A stretch of DNA of 64,000 nucleotides from Pelotalea chapellei (lineage in GTDB: Bacteria; Desulfobacterota; Desulfuromonadia; Geobacterales; Pseudopelobacteraceae): NCBI RefSeq assembly GCF_018531195.1, contig NZ_JAHDYS010000002.1, forward strand, positions 186,001 through 250,000, written 5' to 3'. Both the position numbers and the translations under genes were made by a program. The stretch's first letter is position 1, and the number at the start of each line of letters is the position of its first letter. This document shows positions 7,643-18,000 of the stretch, piece by piece. The notes below the pieces were generated by a model. That model had not been told where the DNA came from. It was given only the letters and a program-made list of their open reading frames with translations, and did no database searches.

Positions 7643-10375
7643 TTATCCTCTTCGAGCAGCAGTCGCCAATCGACGAAAAACTCGATCTTCGATAAGATTT
7701 GGAGCAACCTTACCGATTTGATCCAGAGCCATACCTAGGTCATGCGGCACTACGGCACCCTCAGATGTACCTACTGTTGCATCAAGAAGCTGTAAAAAAG
7801 CTTTGGCTTTTTTCTCATTATTTATTCTGGATAGCTTGGATTGATCACCCTCTTCGCCATATAACCCATAATCACCCATTGACCAACAATCAAACGGCAC
7901 CAAGAAGCGTTCAATTGTTTTGACGGCATCGGCAAACGCTTCGCCCGACACAGATGGAATTTCAGCAAATGCCTTGCTGACTCCTGGGGAAACAAGAGAA
8001 CGCTCCTGTGGCCAAACCTCTTGCAGAAATGGCTTTGCCGCTGATTTGAACAGTTCTTCTGGTGAATGAACAGCCTCCCCCGTCCTTACGTTAGACATGT
8101 CATGTATAAAGCGTTGCACGGCTTCAGCACCATAGGCACGAACTTCATCTTCTAATGACCGAATCATTTGTTGAATATTTGCACGCGGGACAACTGGATC
8201 ACGGCCATTGAGATAAGCATGAAGGCACTCAACCATGATGCTAAAAACCAGGGAGTGTCGTGTGTCACGATCAAGCCTTATGTCAAAAGCTCGCATAACC
8301 ATTGTATTGCCAATAATCGCAAGAACTTCCTTGAAGTGAGTACGACGAGCGATAGCACGCCAGAGGGGCAAGGAATCTGTGTTGTCTTCAGTCAATGGAG
8401 AGATCAAATGCTTACGAGTCCAGCCAGGATCAGCACTCATAAAATATGGCAAGCATTCTACCAGGCGATGTCTAGCTATTAGCAAGGAGTTGCCAGTTGA
8501 GTGGAAAATAGCTTCTCTCATTTTACGCAAAGGACTGCTACTACGGAATGGTCGATTGGCCGCCTTATGGAGATTTGGGCATGCAGCCAAAAATACTCCT
8601 ACCAGTTTTCCTGCGGGTGTGTTTAACGTATCGAGGTCCCTATGTTGCTGGTCGTCCTTTAAATGCGCCACTGCGTTAAGGTGCAAATCCTCTTCTGCCG
8701 GCGGCACATTGTTAGTGGCAACAACGGCCATTTGCCACACCTTAAACCAAACCGTGTAACAATCGGAAGTTTTTGCCACTTGTTTTTCCCATACAGACAA
8801 CCAATGTGAAATCCCGTTGATGGCTCTTTGAATCGTATCGTCCGGCAATTGCATGATGAGTGCAAGAACACGCTTACCTTCTGCCACAACATCTCTTCCT
8901 GAGAGACCTGAATCCTGCTTATTCGGAGAATGCGACCAGCCGAACTTTTCCCAAACTTTAGGATAATTACCCCCGCCATTACAGGTGCTTGCCATATCGG
9001 AAATTATTTTTTCCGTGTTCCCTTGCTCTCTGATCCAATCCGAAGCACGACCAGAAGGATTGCTACTCCAATCACGTTCTGCTGATAACGCCTTTTCGAG
9101 AAGCTTCAGCCTCTCTTCACCTTCGAGTAAATCATACTTGCTATCGGGTTGTGGTTTAACCCATGTTGCTTTGGCTGATTCAGGGAAACCTTCGTCAATA
9201 CGGGTCATTTCAAGCAGTTCTTGGAATTTTTGAATAGTATGTTCCACCCAACTCTGGATATCAGGAGAGAGCTGCCCTCCTGCAATCTCAATACGTTTAA
9301 GTTCACGTACTGCCCAATACAATTGGGCATCCTTAACTCGCTCGGCTTCGGCGTCTTTTGGCCAATGATTGAGAGGAGGCCCCTTTAAAAAACGAGAAAT
9401 GACCTTTTTTTTGGTTTGTTGATTAAGTTCATTGAAACGCCTCGACCTGAGTTCAGCAATTTCCGGATAATAATGCAAATCCCAGAAGCTTAGGTCATTC
9501 AGTGAGACAAGGAACTGCTCAACTTCAACGACGGGTGTAATGTGAGGATTGAATGAAAGGGCTGCCCAGAGACGAATATGATACGGAGAATTGATGTCCT
9601 TTAGCCTTCTTACAAAGTTGACGGCACTGCTCAAGTCGAGTTCTGAAAGCCGGACAACGACAGCATGAAGCAACTTAACCGATGGAGCTATCCCATGGTT
9701 GTACGCATCTGGCTCATCTTCTCCCTGGTCATGCCGAGTAGGTTGAACATAATAGGCTCGGTTGAGGCGCCCGATCTTCCAATAGCGATATTCTCCATCC
9801 CAACCAATGCGTTTTGCAGTATCAAGAGCACTATGAATTCCTGCTTCCAAATAAAATGCCAAAGACCATAAAAAATCTGCTTCATTAATATCTGCGAGTT
9901 TCAGGACCGTCAAATCGACTAGTTCAGCGCCACCTAATGTAGCCGAAAAAAGATCCTCGATGGTCTTCGGACGTTTTGGTGGTTTACGATATGACAACCG
10001 AAAGTTTGATAATGGCTTAAGTTCAAGACGAGGCCTTACAAAGTTGGCGATTTCTGCGGCAAGGGTTCCTGACCTTTCCCCTGAGTTCAACCTCCGCTTG
10101 ATGCTATAAATGTCAAATCTGTCGAGATCGTCTAGTGTAGGATCATTCCAGCTATCTTCGATCAGTCTCCAAGCAGTATTCCATGGCTCTCTCATACCTT
10201 GACTCTGCCGCTGATCCAACAGCTGATAGACTGCCATTCGTTTAACAGCATCATTAGAGTAAAGACGAAGTGCCCATTCAACCGTTTCTCTTTCCTCAAG
10301 TCGGTGTTCTAAGAAAGCAATTGCCACTCGATATGCCGCAAGTTCTCTACCATTAAGTGCCCCCCATTGTCTCAT
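7643..10375 (-). CDS. Large protein partnered with SIR2 (DUF4020-like?)
   Basis: 910 residues starting at ATG 10375, overlapping the SIR2 stop by four bases (ATGA), so the two are translationally coupled. The sequence is mostly helical, Leu- and Trp-rich, with no NTP-binding or nuclease motif that I can see; it reads like an extended helical-repeat scaffold. Genes of this size beside or fused to SIR2 domains in defence loci often carry DUF4020, and I suspect that family, but this is from memory of architecture, not a search. It probably senses an invader or holds the SIR2 enzyme inactive. It is the last gene of the operon that starts near 27.4 kb. Confidence 0.6.
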   Translation of the reverse strand: MRQWGALNGRELAAYRVAIAFLEHRLEERETVEWALRLYSNDAVKRMAVYQLLDQRQSQGMREPWNTAWRLIEDSWNDPTLDDLDRFDIYSIKRRLNSGERSGTLAAEIANFVRPRLELKPLSNFRLSYRKPPKRPKTIEDLFSATLGGAELVDLTVLKLADINEADFLWSLAFYLEAGIHSALDTAKRIGWDGEYRYWKIGRLNRAYYVQPTRHDQGEDEPDAYNHGIAPSVKLLHAVVVRLSELDLSSAVNFVRRLKDINSPYHIRLWAALSFNPHITPVVEVEQFLVSLNDLSFWDLHYYPEIAELRSRRFNELNQQTKKKVISRFLKGPPLNHWPKDAEAERVKDAQLYWAVRELKRIEIAGGQLSPDIQSWVEHTIQKFQELLEMTRIDEGFPESAKATWVKPQPDSKYDLLEGEERLKLLEKALSAERDWSSNPSGRASDWIREQGNTEKIISDMASTCNGGGNYPKVWEKFGWSHSPNKQDSGLSGRDVVAEGKRVLALIMQLPDDTIQRAINGISHWLSVWEKQVAKTSDCYTVWFKVWQMAVVATNNVPPAEEDLHLNAVAHLKDDQQHRDLDTLNTPAGKLVGVFLAACPNLHKAANRPFRSSSPLRKMREAIFHSTGNSLLIARHRLVECLPYFMSADPGWTRKHLISPLTEDNTDSLPLWRAIARRTHFKEVLAIIGNTMVMRAFDIRLDRDTRHSLVFSIMVECLHAYLNGRDPVVPRANIQQMIRSLEDEVRAYGAEAVQRFIHDMSNVRTGEAVHSPEELFKSAAKPFLQEVWPQERSLVSPGVSKAFAEIPSVSGEAFADAVKTIERFLVPFDCWSMGDYGLYGEEGDQSKLSRINNEKKAKAFLQLLDATVGTSEGAVVPHDLGMALDQIGKVAPNLIEDRVFRRLATAARRG

Positions 10376-11613
10376 TGGTGGGGCTCCGTACTATTTTCAT
10401 TAATTATTGACATAATAGCGTCAAGCCATTCCATGTCCGCACCGCTTTGAGATGCCAACTTGGCCAAACGTACACGCTCATTATTATCAGCCCGACGAGC
10501 AAGGTGATCGACAAGATCGCGCTCCGAGTCGTTTACAGATTTCCGACTGTTTCTGACAATCCTTTTGAACACTGCATCAATGCGAACTTTGTTGACATTA
10601 TGTGCCGACAAAATTGCCCATCGCTCCAATGTTCTACATAAAGCGGCGTGACTTTTCGCATCAGAGTATGGAATAGGTGTTATTCCTCGACCATACCAAT
10701 CCTGAAGCTCAACATGATCAGGCTCTGAATCCCAAGCAACAAAGGCAAATCGCTCTTTAAGATCATCGAAACGTGTACCATCAGCGGCGACAGCATTAAG
10801 TAGGTATCTCATCGGTGGATCATTGGCGCTATACCCGACAAGCACAATATTGAACAACCGCGCAGCATCATAGATAAAATCCGGGACAACCCTTCTGCGT
10901 AAATAATACTCGCCAAAATCACGATCCGTGACGATGAGGTCCGAAATTCTGGCGGGATCGGGAGCCAAAGAACCATGGATATGGAGAACTCCAGCGAAAT
11001 CTTCTTTACGACTAGGTCGAGGTATACCCCCATGAGCGTAGGATTGAACTTTGGGATTCGACTTTCTGCTGGTTTCTTCAAGAAGAAAGTCAAAATTGGT
11101 CGTTGCGATTGTTAATGCACCACCTCGATCAGCAAGTTGCATTAGCGCCCGATGGATAGGAGCTGGCTTAACTCCTTTTTTTCTCAACTCATTTGCAATG
11201 GCGGTTCTGACGCGACTTCTTGCATGGGGAACATCATCCATTCTGCGCTCAAGCATTCCCAAAACTACGTCAAAGTCTTTACGGACAAACCTTCTGACCT
11301 CTGCACACTGTTGATGATTTAAACCGGATAAATTCGGCTGCCATTGGTTATGTGCATCATGTGGGATTTTGTCGATGACCAAATGTACTGCTGAATCAAG
11401 TTGGGCGTAAACATCAAGAACAAGCTTTCGGAAATCTGGCAATCCGGCAGGTTTTGAAACACCGGCACCTGCTATGAACAAAACTTCACCACGTGCGTGC
11501 GCAAGAAGGAGCCGCTCTGGAATGGCGGCTAGACCATCACCTAAAGGTATAACGCGGTCGCTGGTAGCGGTAAATGGTTGGGACTGATTTCTAGTATATC
11601 TACGTTGTCGCAT
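10372..11613 (-). CDS. SIR2-family NAD-consuming effector
   Basis: 413 residues from ATG 11613; a TTG four codons earlier (11625) is a possible alternative. A SIR2 fold is shown by GAGVSKPAGLPDF near residue 50 (NAD-binding loop), TTNFDFLLEE and HIHGSL (the catalytic His region), and later VGYSANDPPMRYLL. The class of SIR2 proteins in phage-defence loci degrades NAD+ on infection, killing or arresting the cell. The C-terminal 130 residues, Arg/Asp-rich and helical, likely contact the partner protein. Translationally coupled downstream to the 910-residue gene, and overlapped at its start by a small lysine-rich frame that links it to the HNH gene. Confidence 0.85.
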   Translation of the reverse strand: MRQRRYTRNQSQPFTATSDRVIPLGDGLAAIPERLLLAHARGEVLFIAGAGVSKPAGLPDFRKLVLDVYAQLDSAVHLVIDKIPHDAHNQWQPNLSGLNHQQCAEVRRFVRKDFDVVLGMLERRMDDVPHARSRVRTAIANELRKKGVKPAPIHRALMQLADRGGALTIATTNFDFLLEETSRKSNPKVQSYAHGGIPRPSRKEDFAGVLHIHGSLAPDPARISDLIVTDRDFGEYYLRRRVVPDFIYDAARLFNIVLVGYSANDPPMRYLLNAVAADGTRFDDLKERFAFVAWDSEPDHVELQDWYGRGITPIPYSDAKSHAALCRTLERWAILSAHNVNKVRIDAVFKRIVRNSRKSVNDSERDLVDHLARRADNNERVRLAKLASQSGADMEWLDAIMSIINENSTEPHQ

Positions 11614-11698
11614 AAAGAGACTCAAACAATTCTGGTTCTTCCGCCGCTGCTTTCTTCATCATCGCTGCTTTCCCTTTACCAGTTTTCTCAGTTTTCAC
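11600..11698 (-). CDS. Possible 32-aa lysine-rich peptide bridging HNH and SIR2 genes
   Basis: Starts with GTG at 11698 that overlaps the HNH stop (GTGA) and ends in TAG 14 bases inside the SIR2 gene. The peptide has a Lys-rich first half (EKTGKGKAAMMKKAAAEEP) and an acidic/hydrophobic end. Stop-start overlap at one end and overlap at the other are just what translational coupling would use to carry ribosomes into SIR2. It could be a real small protein or merely a coupling device; nothing identifies a function. Confidence 0.35.
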   Translation of the reverse strand: MKTEKTGKGKAAMMKKAAAEEPELFESLYATT

Positions 11699-12453
11699 AT
11701 TTGGAATATTTTTAATCGATGCCAAGCAAGGTAAGGTTCATGCTCTGGTGTAAGCCAGCGCAGAGAAAGCCCATCCTCCAATTGCAGGTTAGAAAGGTGC
11801 GGCGGAGATAGCTTTGGAGAAAAAATCATTTTCCCTGTAACATCAAAGCTAATCAGGCCACGGTCAAAAAGAGCATCAAGATTGGCCGATAGCAAAAAAC
11901 CGTTGAATACATCTAGGCGCTCTTCATCGCTATCACAATCTGCCCACGGTTTTGCATGACTTGCCCGCAATACTTCAGGCAGATCGATTCGGGTCACCGC
12001 ACAAGCTCCGGCCCAATAGTCTAGAAGGGCCTCACGGAAGATGTCCTGGCCGACACGCTGCTTGACCAGTCGCTCAACCTCCGTATTGTTCGGTAGGGTT
12101 CTTTCAAGCGCCTCCTTGACCCGGTCAGCATAGGTCTGTATAGCCAGTTTCTGCAATGATTGGGCAAGCTCTGCTGTACGGTGTAATAGTCGTGCAAGCT
12201 GATCAATATTTGGAACTATGATTCTGCTGCCTTCTTGAACGGTAATGTTTAGGGACCGGATAAGTTCTTGATGAATAAGGTCAGAGGAGATCTGAAGAAG
12301 GAAGCTGCTAGCAGTAGTGGAAGGAGTTACGCTGAGTTGAGCCTGATGACGCGCAGAAGCCAATACGACAATGGGGTCATAACTTTCGATGACATTTTCC
12401 CAGCCATTTTCCCGGCCGACTTTTTCGATCAGGGCACGTTCAAGGGTGTTCAT
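11695..12453 (-). CDS. HNH endonuclease
   Basis: 252 residues. The C-terminal half carries the HNH_2-type core: CAVTRIDLPEVLRASHAKPWAD, with the catalytic His in the ASHAKPW segment, then FNGFLLSANLDALFDRGLISF, which supplies the Asn and the second metal-site region. This family is common in restriction and defence loci and nicks or cuts DNA. The N-terminal 120 residues are unrelated and helical, perhaps for recognition. Fifteen bases separate it from the RNA ligase gene upstream, so it belongs to the same operon. Confidence 0.8.
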   Translation of the reverse strand: MNTLERALIEKVGRENGWENVIESYDPIVVLASARHQAQLSVTPSTTASSFLLQISSDLIHQELIRSLNITVQEGSRIIVPNIDQLARLLHRTAELAQSLQKLAIQTYADRVKEALERTLPNNTEVERLVKQRVGQDIFREALLDYWAGACAVTRIDLPEVLRASHAKPWADCDSDEERLDVFNGFLLSANLDALFDRGLISFDVTGKMIFSPKLSPPHLSNLQLEDGLSLRWLTPEHEPYLAWHRLKIFQM

Positions 12454-12468
12454 GCGGATCTTACCCCG

Positions 12469-13167
12469 TTAGTTCAAAGTATGACACCAGTCCAGACGGT
12501 TCCATTCGATCTTTCGATTGCGCCAATGTTCGCCGATTGCCTGGGTAAAATCAGAACGCACCAGTTTTGCCCGCTCGCACAGCCAGTCACCCGATTCATA
12601 GCGCACCACTATTCCTTCCATGGGGCCATTACGAAATGAGCTGGAATGCTTATGGAGCAACTCCTTGAGTAATTCTACGGTTGCTTTTCCGCAGAAGACC
12701 TTCGGCACCACCTTTAAACCGAGCTGGTCGGCAAGTGCATTCCGTCGTGCAGATTTCCAAAATCGTTGTTCTTGTCGGTCATAGATGTCAAATACCAGCA
12801 GCCAGTCCGAAAGGCGATCATATTCCAGCGAATGACGTGCAGCGCACCACTCGCCAAACAAAATGAGGTGCTCTCCCAATACTTCAAACAGTGCCTCCTC
12901 ACGGGGCTTGAGCCAGGAGGAAAGCTCTTTGAACTGCCCAGCATGAGGTTCCACCAGATACTGTCCACGGTTCTGGGTGCGAAGCACACCTTCAGGGCTT
13001 ATGGATATTCCCAGATTAGCGCCATCCAGTTTCTCTTCAACGACAATCTCATGTGCAAGCAGAGCGTTGACTTCTGAAGCGGTCATCACCTTGTCATCGC
13101 GTGGGACTCCATTTCCAAGCCAAGTGATGTGAGCTGTATGAGGGAAACGAAAGAAAGAACTTGCCAC
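12469..13167 (-). CDS. RNA ligase (nucleotidyltransferase superfamily)
   Basis: 232 residues with GTG start 13167. The covalent nucleotidyltransferase signature is EEKLDGAN with the adenylated Lys at residue 46; motif III is LFGEWCAARHSLEY, motif IV is EGIVVRYES and motif V is AKLVRSDF. The arrangement fits the small Rnl2-like RNA ligase families, which join 5'-phosphate and 3'-OH RNA ends using ATP. It starts three bases after a PIN-like nuclease gene, so a cut-and-reseal pair acting on the same RNA is an attractive inference. No kinase/phosphatase partner is seen. Confidence 0.85.
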   Translation of the reverse strand: MASSFFRFPHTAHITWLGNGVPRDDKVMTASEVNALLAHEIVVEEKLDGANLGISISPEGVLRTQNRGQYLVEPHAGQFKELSSWLKPREEALFEVLGEHLILFGEWCAARHSLEYDRLSDWLLVFDIYDRQEQRFWKSARRNALADQLGLKVVPKVFCGKATVELLKELLHKHSSSFRNGPMEGIVVRYESGDWLCERAKLVRSDFTQAIGEHWRNRKIEWNRLDWCHTLN

Positions 13168-13169
13168 AG

Positions 13170-13721
13170 CTACGTCCCCGATATTTTGTTAATGTACCAA
13201 GCATCCGGGAGAAGATGATCGCACTGAATGTCATATTTAAGCAGTTCATCCTTAATCATGTACCAATCAGATTCAGCCCCGTAAAGGATCGGGCATTTTA
13301 TGCCTAAATAGTCCATTGCTGAAACTGCTGATGCAACCCACTTCCTATCATCAGTGTCAAAGACGATAGCAGTTAAATCGGCGGATAAAACACCTATTGG
13401 CTCACCAGATGAAGAGTCAACGTCAATGGGTACATATTTAACAAGCCCACGATCTTGTTTGTATTGTAAAACCTGAAACCCATACTCCTGGTCTCGCATG
13501 TGTGAGTTGAAAGCCATATTTTTTTCATATTCATCACGAATAAGGCACTCCTCATCCATGAGAACTGAATCGTCAGACAAATCAAACTCACGTAGCCGAT
13601 TATAGATTAGCTCACGATACACAGGTTCTTTTGGTTCAGCTTCATCAACTAAAGCCGAGAGGGGGCTATGATAGGCACTCGCCGCAAGCATGACATTCGT
13701 ATCAATCAGATAAGTCGGCAT
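13170..13721 (-). CDS. PIN-like nuclease
   Basis: 183 residues. Opens with YLIDTNVML (D7), the classic first acidic residue of PIN domains; further candidates are E57/E58 in MDEECL, D115 in SADLTAIV and the cluster D122/D124/D125 in FDTDDRKW. PIN domains are metal-dependent RNases, often toxins. Here it overlaps the upstream ATPase gene by about 20 bases, an arrangement like nuclease-plus-ATPase defence pairs in which the ATPase controls the nuclease. Spacing of acidic residues is not that of VapC, so this may be a divergent branch. Confidence 0.7.
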   Translation of the reverse strand: MPTYLIDTNVMLAASAYHSPLSALVDEAEPKEPVYRELIYNRLREFDLSDDSVLMDEECLIRDEYEKNMAFNSHMRDQEYGFQVLQYKQDRGLVKYVPIDVDSSSGEPIGVLSADLTAIVFDTDDRKWVASAVSAMDYLGIKCPILYGAESDWYMIKDELLKYDIQCDHLLPDAWYINKISGT

Positions 13722-15033
13722 TCTTCAACCTCATTTCCTTTTGATACTTAATAGCCAATTCTGCTTGCAGCCGCGACTCACCGAGAGCATCTCCGAAGAA
13801 ATTTTTCGGCCAATTTTTGATTCTACCCACTTCGTCAGCTATCAATTCAAGCAACTTTGCCTGTTTCCCGTCACGCTCGACAAAGTACATTGCGCAATGG
13901 GGTGTCGTGACATCCTTCTTGGCAATCAATGTCTGCATACGACGGAATAGGTGCTCCGAATGGGTTTCGATAATGAACTGAACTCCGCGTTCTTTACTCA
14001 CAGTAGCGAACAATTCGGCCAGCAAGGATTCCGCCAGAGGGTGCAGGTGACTTTCAGGCTCTTCGATAATTACAATATGTCCCGGCTCCGCGTGTAGCGC
14101 AGCGACTATAACGGGCAGTACTTGAGAAACACCTACACCAACATCCTTGATATTTGAGGTTTCACCATCACGCTTGATCATCAACTCACATCGAGTAGAA
14201 CTCCCAAGTTGCTTCACGCTCAGCTCGTCTGCAAGTTCCATCCTCTTCAGCCAGTTGCCTGTCTCAACAATTAACCTGGCCTCCGGTGGTGCCGGTTTTC
14301 GTTTTTTTGCAGCCAGGTTACCCGCCACACCACTTGCTATTAGGGCTTCTACAGCTTTATTGCCATCATCACCGATAGTCGTCGGCATACGACCGTTCCA
14401 GATGTAATCACGTTGTGCAAGGCGACGGACCGGACCGAGGTATATGATTCGACTCAACTCATCCAGCAACTGTGGCCCGATTTCAGCAATTCGACTGCCG
14501 TCTTCTTTAAGGCGTTCTATCGCCGCTGGTGAAAAGGCAAAAGAACGTATCGGACGAAAATCTGCACTTTGCCTACGACTGATTCTCTCTTTGCCGAGCC
14601 AAAGCCGATAAATACCTTCTTTCCGCCGCTGAACCATGAACCCTTGCCCATCACGGCCCAACCGCAAAGAGTCAATTGTTGCCGAGCCCGCTGGACCAAG
14701 ACGGTATTTCGCTGAAAAAATGATTGAATCAGCGGCATCACCGGTTTTGCTCCAGCGAAACTCAATGCCAATTTGATCCCCATAAATGTGATTGGTGACG
14801 ACATCACTGTAACGCCCAAGGGTGACAGAATCTCCCGCTTCCGGATTGCCAAAATTCAGATCCAGGTTTCGATCATCACCTTTTACGGTTTGACGAATCA
14901 GCAAAAGGCTCTGGATAAGGCTCGACTTGCCGGAGGAGTTGGTGCCAAGCAGCAAAGTCACGGGAGCCAATCTCATGGGGCCAGTGGTTTTCCATATTTT
15001 GAAGTTTTCCAGTTTAAGATGAGTGAGCATCAC
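13702..15033 (-). CDS. ABC/AAA15-type ATPase with DUF3696-like C-terminus
   Basis: 443 residues from GTG 15033 (an ATG follows one codon later). It resembles RecF/OLD ATPases: Walker A GTNSSGKSSL near residue 30, an ABC-signature-like GVGVSQVLPV, Walker B HIVIIEEPESHLHP and the H-loop ETHSEHL. The tail WPKNFFGDALGES is typical of DUF3696 proteins. No TOPRIM nuclease domain follows, unlike OLD nucleases, so the nuclease function probably lies in the overlapping PIN gene. Such ATPases act as sensors or regulators in defence systems. It begins six bases after the methyltransferase stop. Confidence 0.85.
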   Translation of the reverse strand: MMLTHLKLENFKIWKTTGPMRLAPVTLLLGTNSSGKSSLIQSLLLIRQTVKGDDRNLDLNFGNPEAGDSVTLGRYSDVVTNHIYGDQIGIEFRWSKTGDAADSIIFSAKYRLGPAGSATIDSLRLGRDGQGFMVQRRKEGIYRLWLGKERISRRQSADFRPIRSFAFSPAAIERLKEDGSRIAEIGPQLLDELSRIIYLGPVRRLAQRDYIWNGRMPTTIGDDGNKAVEALIASGVAGNLAAKKRKPAPPEARLIVETGNWLKRMELADELSVKQLGSSTRCELMIKRDGETSNIKDVGVGVSQVLPVIVAALHAEPGHIVIIEEPESHLHPLAESLLAELFATVSKERGVQFIIETHSEHLFRRMQTLIAKKDVTTPHCAMYFVERDGKQAKLLELIADEVGRIKNWPKNFFGDALGESRLQAELAIKYQKEMRLKNADLSD

Positions 15034-15039
15034 CCCTCC

Positions 15040-18000
15040 TCAATGCAATTCACCACGTTCCAGCGCATCCCAGGCAGCAAGCACCAGGCGTTGCGTCCGG
15101 TATTCGCCGAAGGCTTTTTCTTCGTTGTTTTTCAAAACCCTGAAGGTTTCACTGGGGTAGTCAGGGCCTTCTACCTCTGCAGGATCAAGGATGTACCTCA
15201 GTTCATCGCGGGTCAGACCATAAAGACGTGCGAAATAGGCATCCAGTTCCGCCCGCAGTTGGTCTCGGCGATCTGGATTGAAGATAAATGGCTCCCCAGA
15301 GAAGCCCAAATCTTTGGCCCAAAATTTTAGGTCTCTTGACGTATATGTTAGCTCTAACACCCTGCTGACAATGAATTCTATTGACTTCTCTGAATATTTA
15401 TCGGGATTCAAAACGGGGAATTGCTTAATGTATCCAAAAGTCATATTGGTTCCACCAACTTTTTGGCGAACTATATAATCAAATGGTAAAGCCAGGAAAT
15501 TACACAATAGACAAGCGAAGAGTCTTGCATTAGTTCCAGAGGAAACTAATGGCATAGAGTGGCCGACTCCGACTCTTGGTAATAGAGATGCGATAAATGT
15601 GCGCTCATCTGTTGTTCGGCATATATTCCGAAAACCCATTAACCACTTTGGACTTCTCACATCCATAATTTGGTCTGTAGCCAGCCAGATGTCATGCGAT
15701 TCGCGCAGGAAATTAATTTCTGCCTCCTGTAAAGGAGAAATACTCAAGACATCTGCTTTAATCTTCAGATCACGCCAGTCTTTGGGGTCAAGTGGTAAAG
15801 CAGCAAAAATATCGCCGGCGATCTTAATAAGAGCGTTACGTGACTCATGGAATGATTCGATCAGCAGATCATCGCCTCGGCAGGATTCTACCCAATTGGC
15901 TATTGCATATAACAGCCCTTTACCGTCGCCCGCAACATAGGCTTGTGAGACTGCCCGTGGAACACGTGCAATACGAGCTAATACCTCTCGCTCTTTAACC
16001 CAATAGCGTGGACGAATTACAAAGTCAGGATTCTGTTTATCAATGAATTCAACATCCTTTACTTCTTCCTTCCCACCGTCAGTAACTACATAGCTGGCCC
16101 ATCTATGATCAAACTGATGGATCATCTTGGCTTCGTAGAGGGGCAGGTGTTCTCCTCCGTCGTAGTCAGCAAAAAGATGGCTATCGTTGGACATGTGGAA
16201 CATGGTGTTGAATCGTATGCTAAATGGGTTGATCTCTGGATTTTTGTCAGTTGCATCACGGATGAGCACTGGAATTTTTGTGTATATTTTTTTTGTGAGT
16301 TCAGCATCTTTTTTGCTGCGGAAGATGGGGCAAGTACTGGTATTTGGATTGATTAGCCTGAAATCATCACGTCCTAAACTGAATCGTCGGTTTTGGTCAG
16401 TCAATTGACTGGTCTGACTCAAATAAAAAGCAAAGTCAGATGATGACGTAACTCCTAAAGTTATCAAACAGAACTTATAACTTCGGTGGACCCCTTTAAA
16501 AATTTCCTCGCGATTTTCAAAGTCATAAAGGCTAACTAATTTACTGTGTAACGCAATGTCAGCAAAATATGCTTTCGTAGAATCATCGGTGGCAATACCC
16601 GTTGGAACTATGAACCCTGCTCGCCCGTCTTTAGAAACAATCTGACTAATAGTTTCAGCAAAGAGAGCATAGGTATTTACGTCACCTACACCGGTTAGCG
16701 GATAGCGCCCGCCATCATTGCCATCGAGGTGAGCATAAAGGCTGGCAGCCTCGGCGGTGCGGCGTCCAGTAATAAACTCATCATACAACCTTTGTTCAAG
16801 CAACCCTTGCTGCTCGTTATGAAGCAGTTCTGGATAGAGGTGCTTGGCCAGCATCCCCTCGGAAAGCCACTGGATGCGCTGGCCTCGTTCCGACTTATTT
16901 TTGGCCGTTGCCACATCCGGGTGACGAGTGGCAAAAAACTCCTCTTCCTGTAGCTTGATCCGCTCCCATGGCGGATTGCCAAGTACACAATCGAACCCTC
17001 CCCTGGCAAATACCTGAGGAAATACCAACGGCCAGTGCAGCACCCGTGCCTGACGACAATGGGTGCGTGCAGTCTTCAATCGAACGTCATGACTGCTATC
17101 GGAATGACCACCATAAAGCTCAATACCCAAGGTCTCACTGGTTGGAACAGTTTCGGGAGAAACTTTGTCAGACTTGACGATAAGGAATGCCCCCATGAAC
17201 AGATCTGCCGAATGGGCCAGGTTATTGTCACCGGCTTGCTTCAGGAACAGTTCGTAGGCTGCTTCCTTGGCTGCGACCTCTTCAGGGGTTTCATCCGGCA
17301 TTGCCTCCAGCTTGTCCAGCTGTGCCAGGCTGTCCTGCCACTCTTGCGGTGAAAAGAGTTCAGGACCATGTTTTCGGGTCCTAATAGATTTTCGTCCTGC
17401 CTTGTTGAGCTGCATGAGTGCCTTGCAGACCGTCTTGTCATCTCCTGAAAGCGGTTTGTAGGCGCCATCTGGAATCCCGGCAGCCATCTGTTTGAGGTCG
17501 GTTACACCGAGAAGAGCATCACCGCACACCAGGTGGTGATCAAGGAACGAGAGCGGGCGGCCCGGTTCGAATCCCTCCAACCATAAGGCTGTACGGGCCA
17601 ATTCCAGTGCCAGAGGGTTACGATCCACGCCGAAAATGCAGTGGGCAATGACTTCACGCAGGGCGTGACGGTAATCGGAAGTTTTTACTGCACCATCGAC
17701 CGCCTGGTACTGTGCCAGGCGTTCTGCCAACCGTCTGGCGGCAGCAAGAAGAAAATGGCCGCTGCCACAGGCAGGGTCAATGATTGTGGTCGTGAGCAGT
17801 GCTCGGGTCGGGTTCTCCGGCTGGGCAGCAAGACGCTGCTCGATGACCGGCTCCAAGGCCGATTTAATCAGCTCCTGAACGAGACTGTCCGGAGTGTAGT
17901 AGCTGCCGGAGGTCTTGCGGGCATTGCCGGCCGTGGAAGCTTCGTCACTCAGGTTTATGAAGGTGAACTTTCTGGCATGGAGATCCACATCCGGTACCAG

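Noticed and set aside
7482-7721. 79-codon plus-strand frame in the mcrB upstream gap
   Set aside because: No start signal, overlaps the end of a certain gene on the other strand, no motif.
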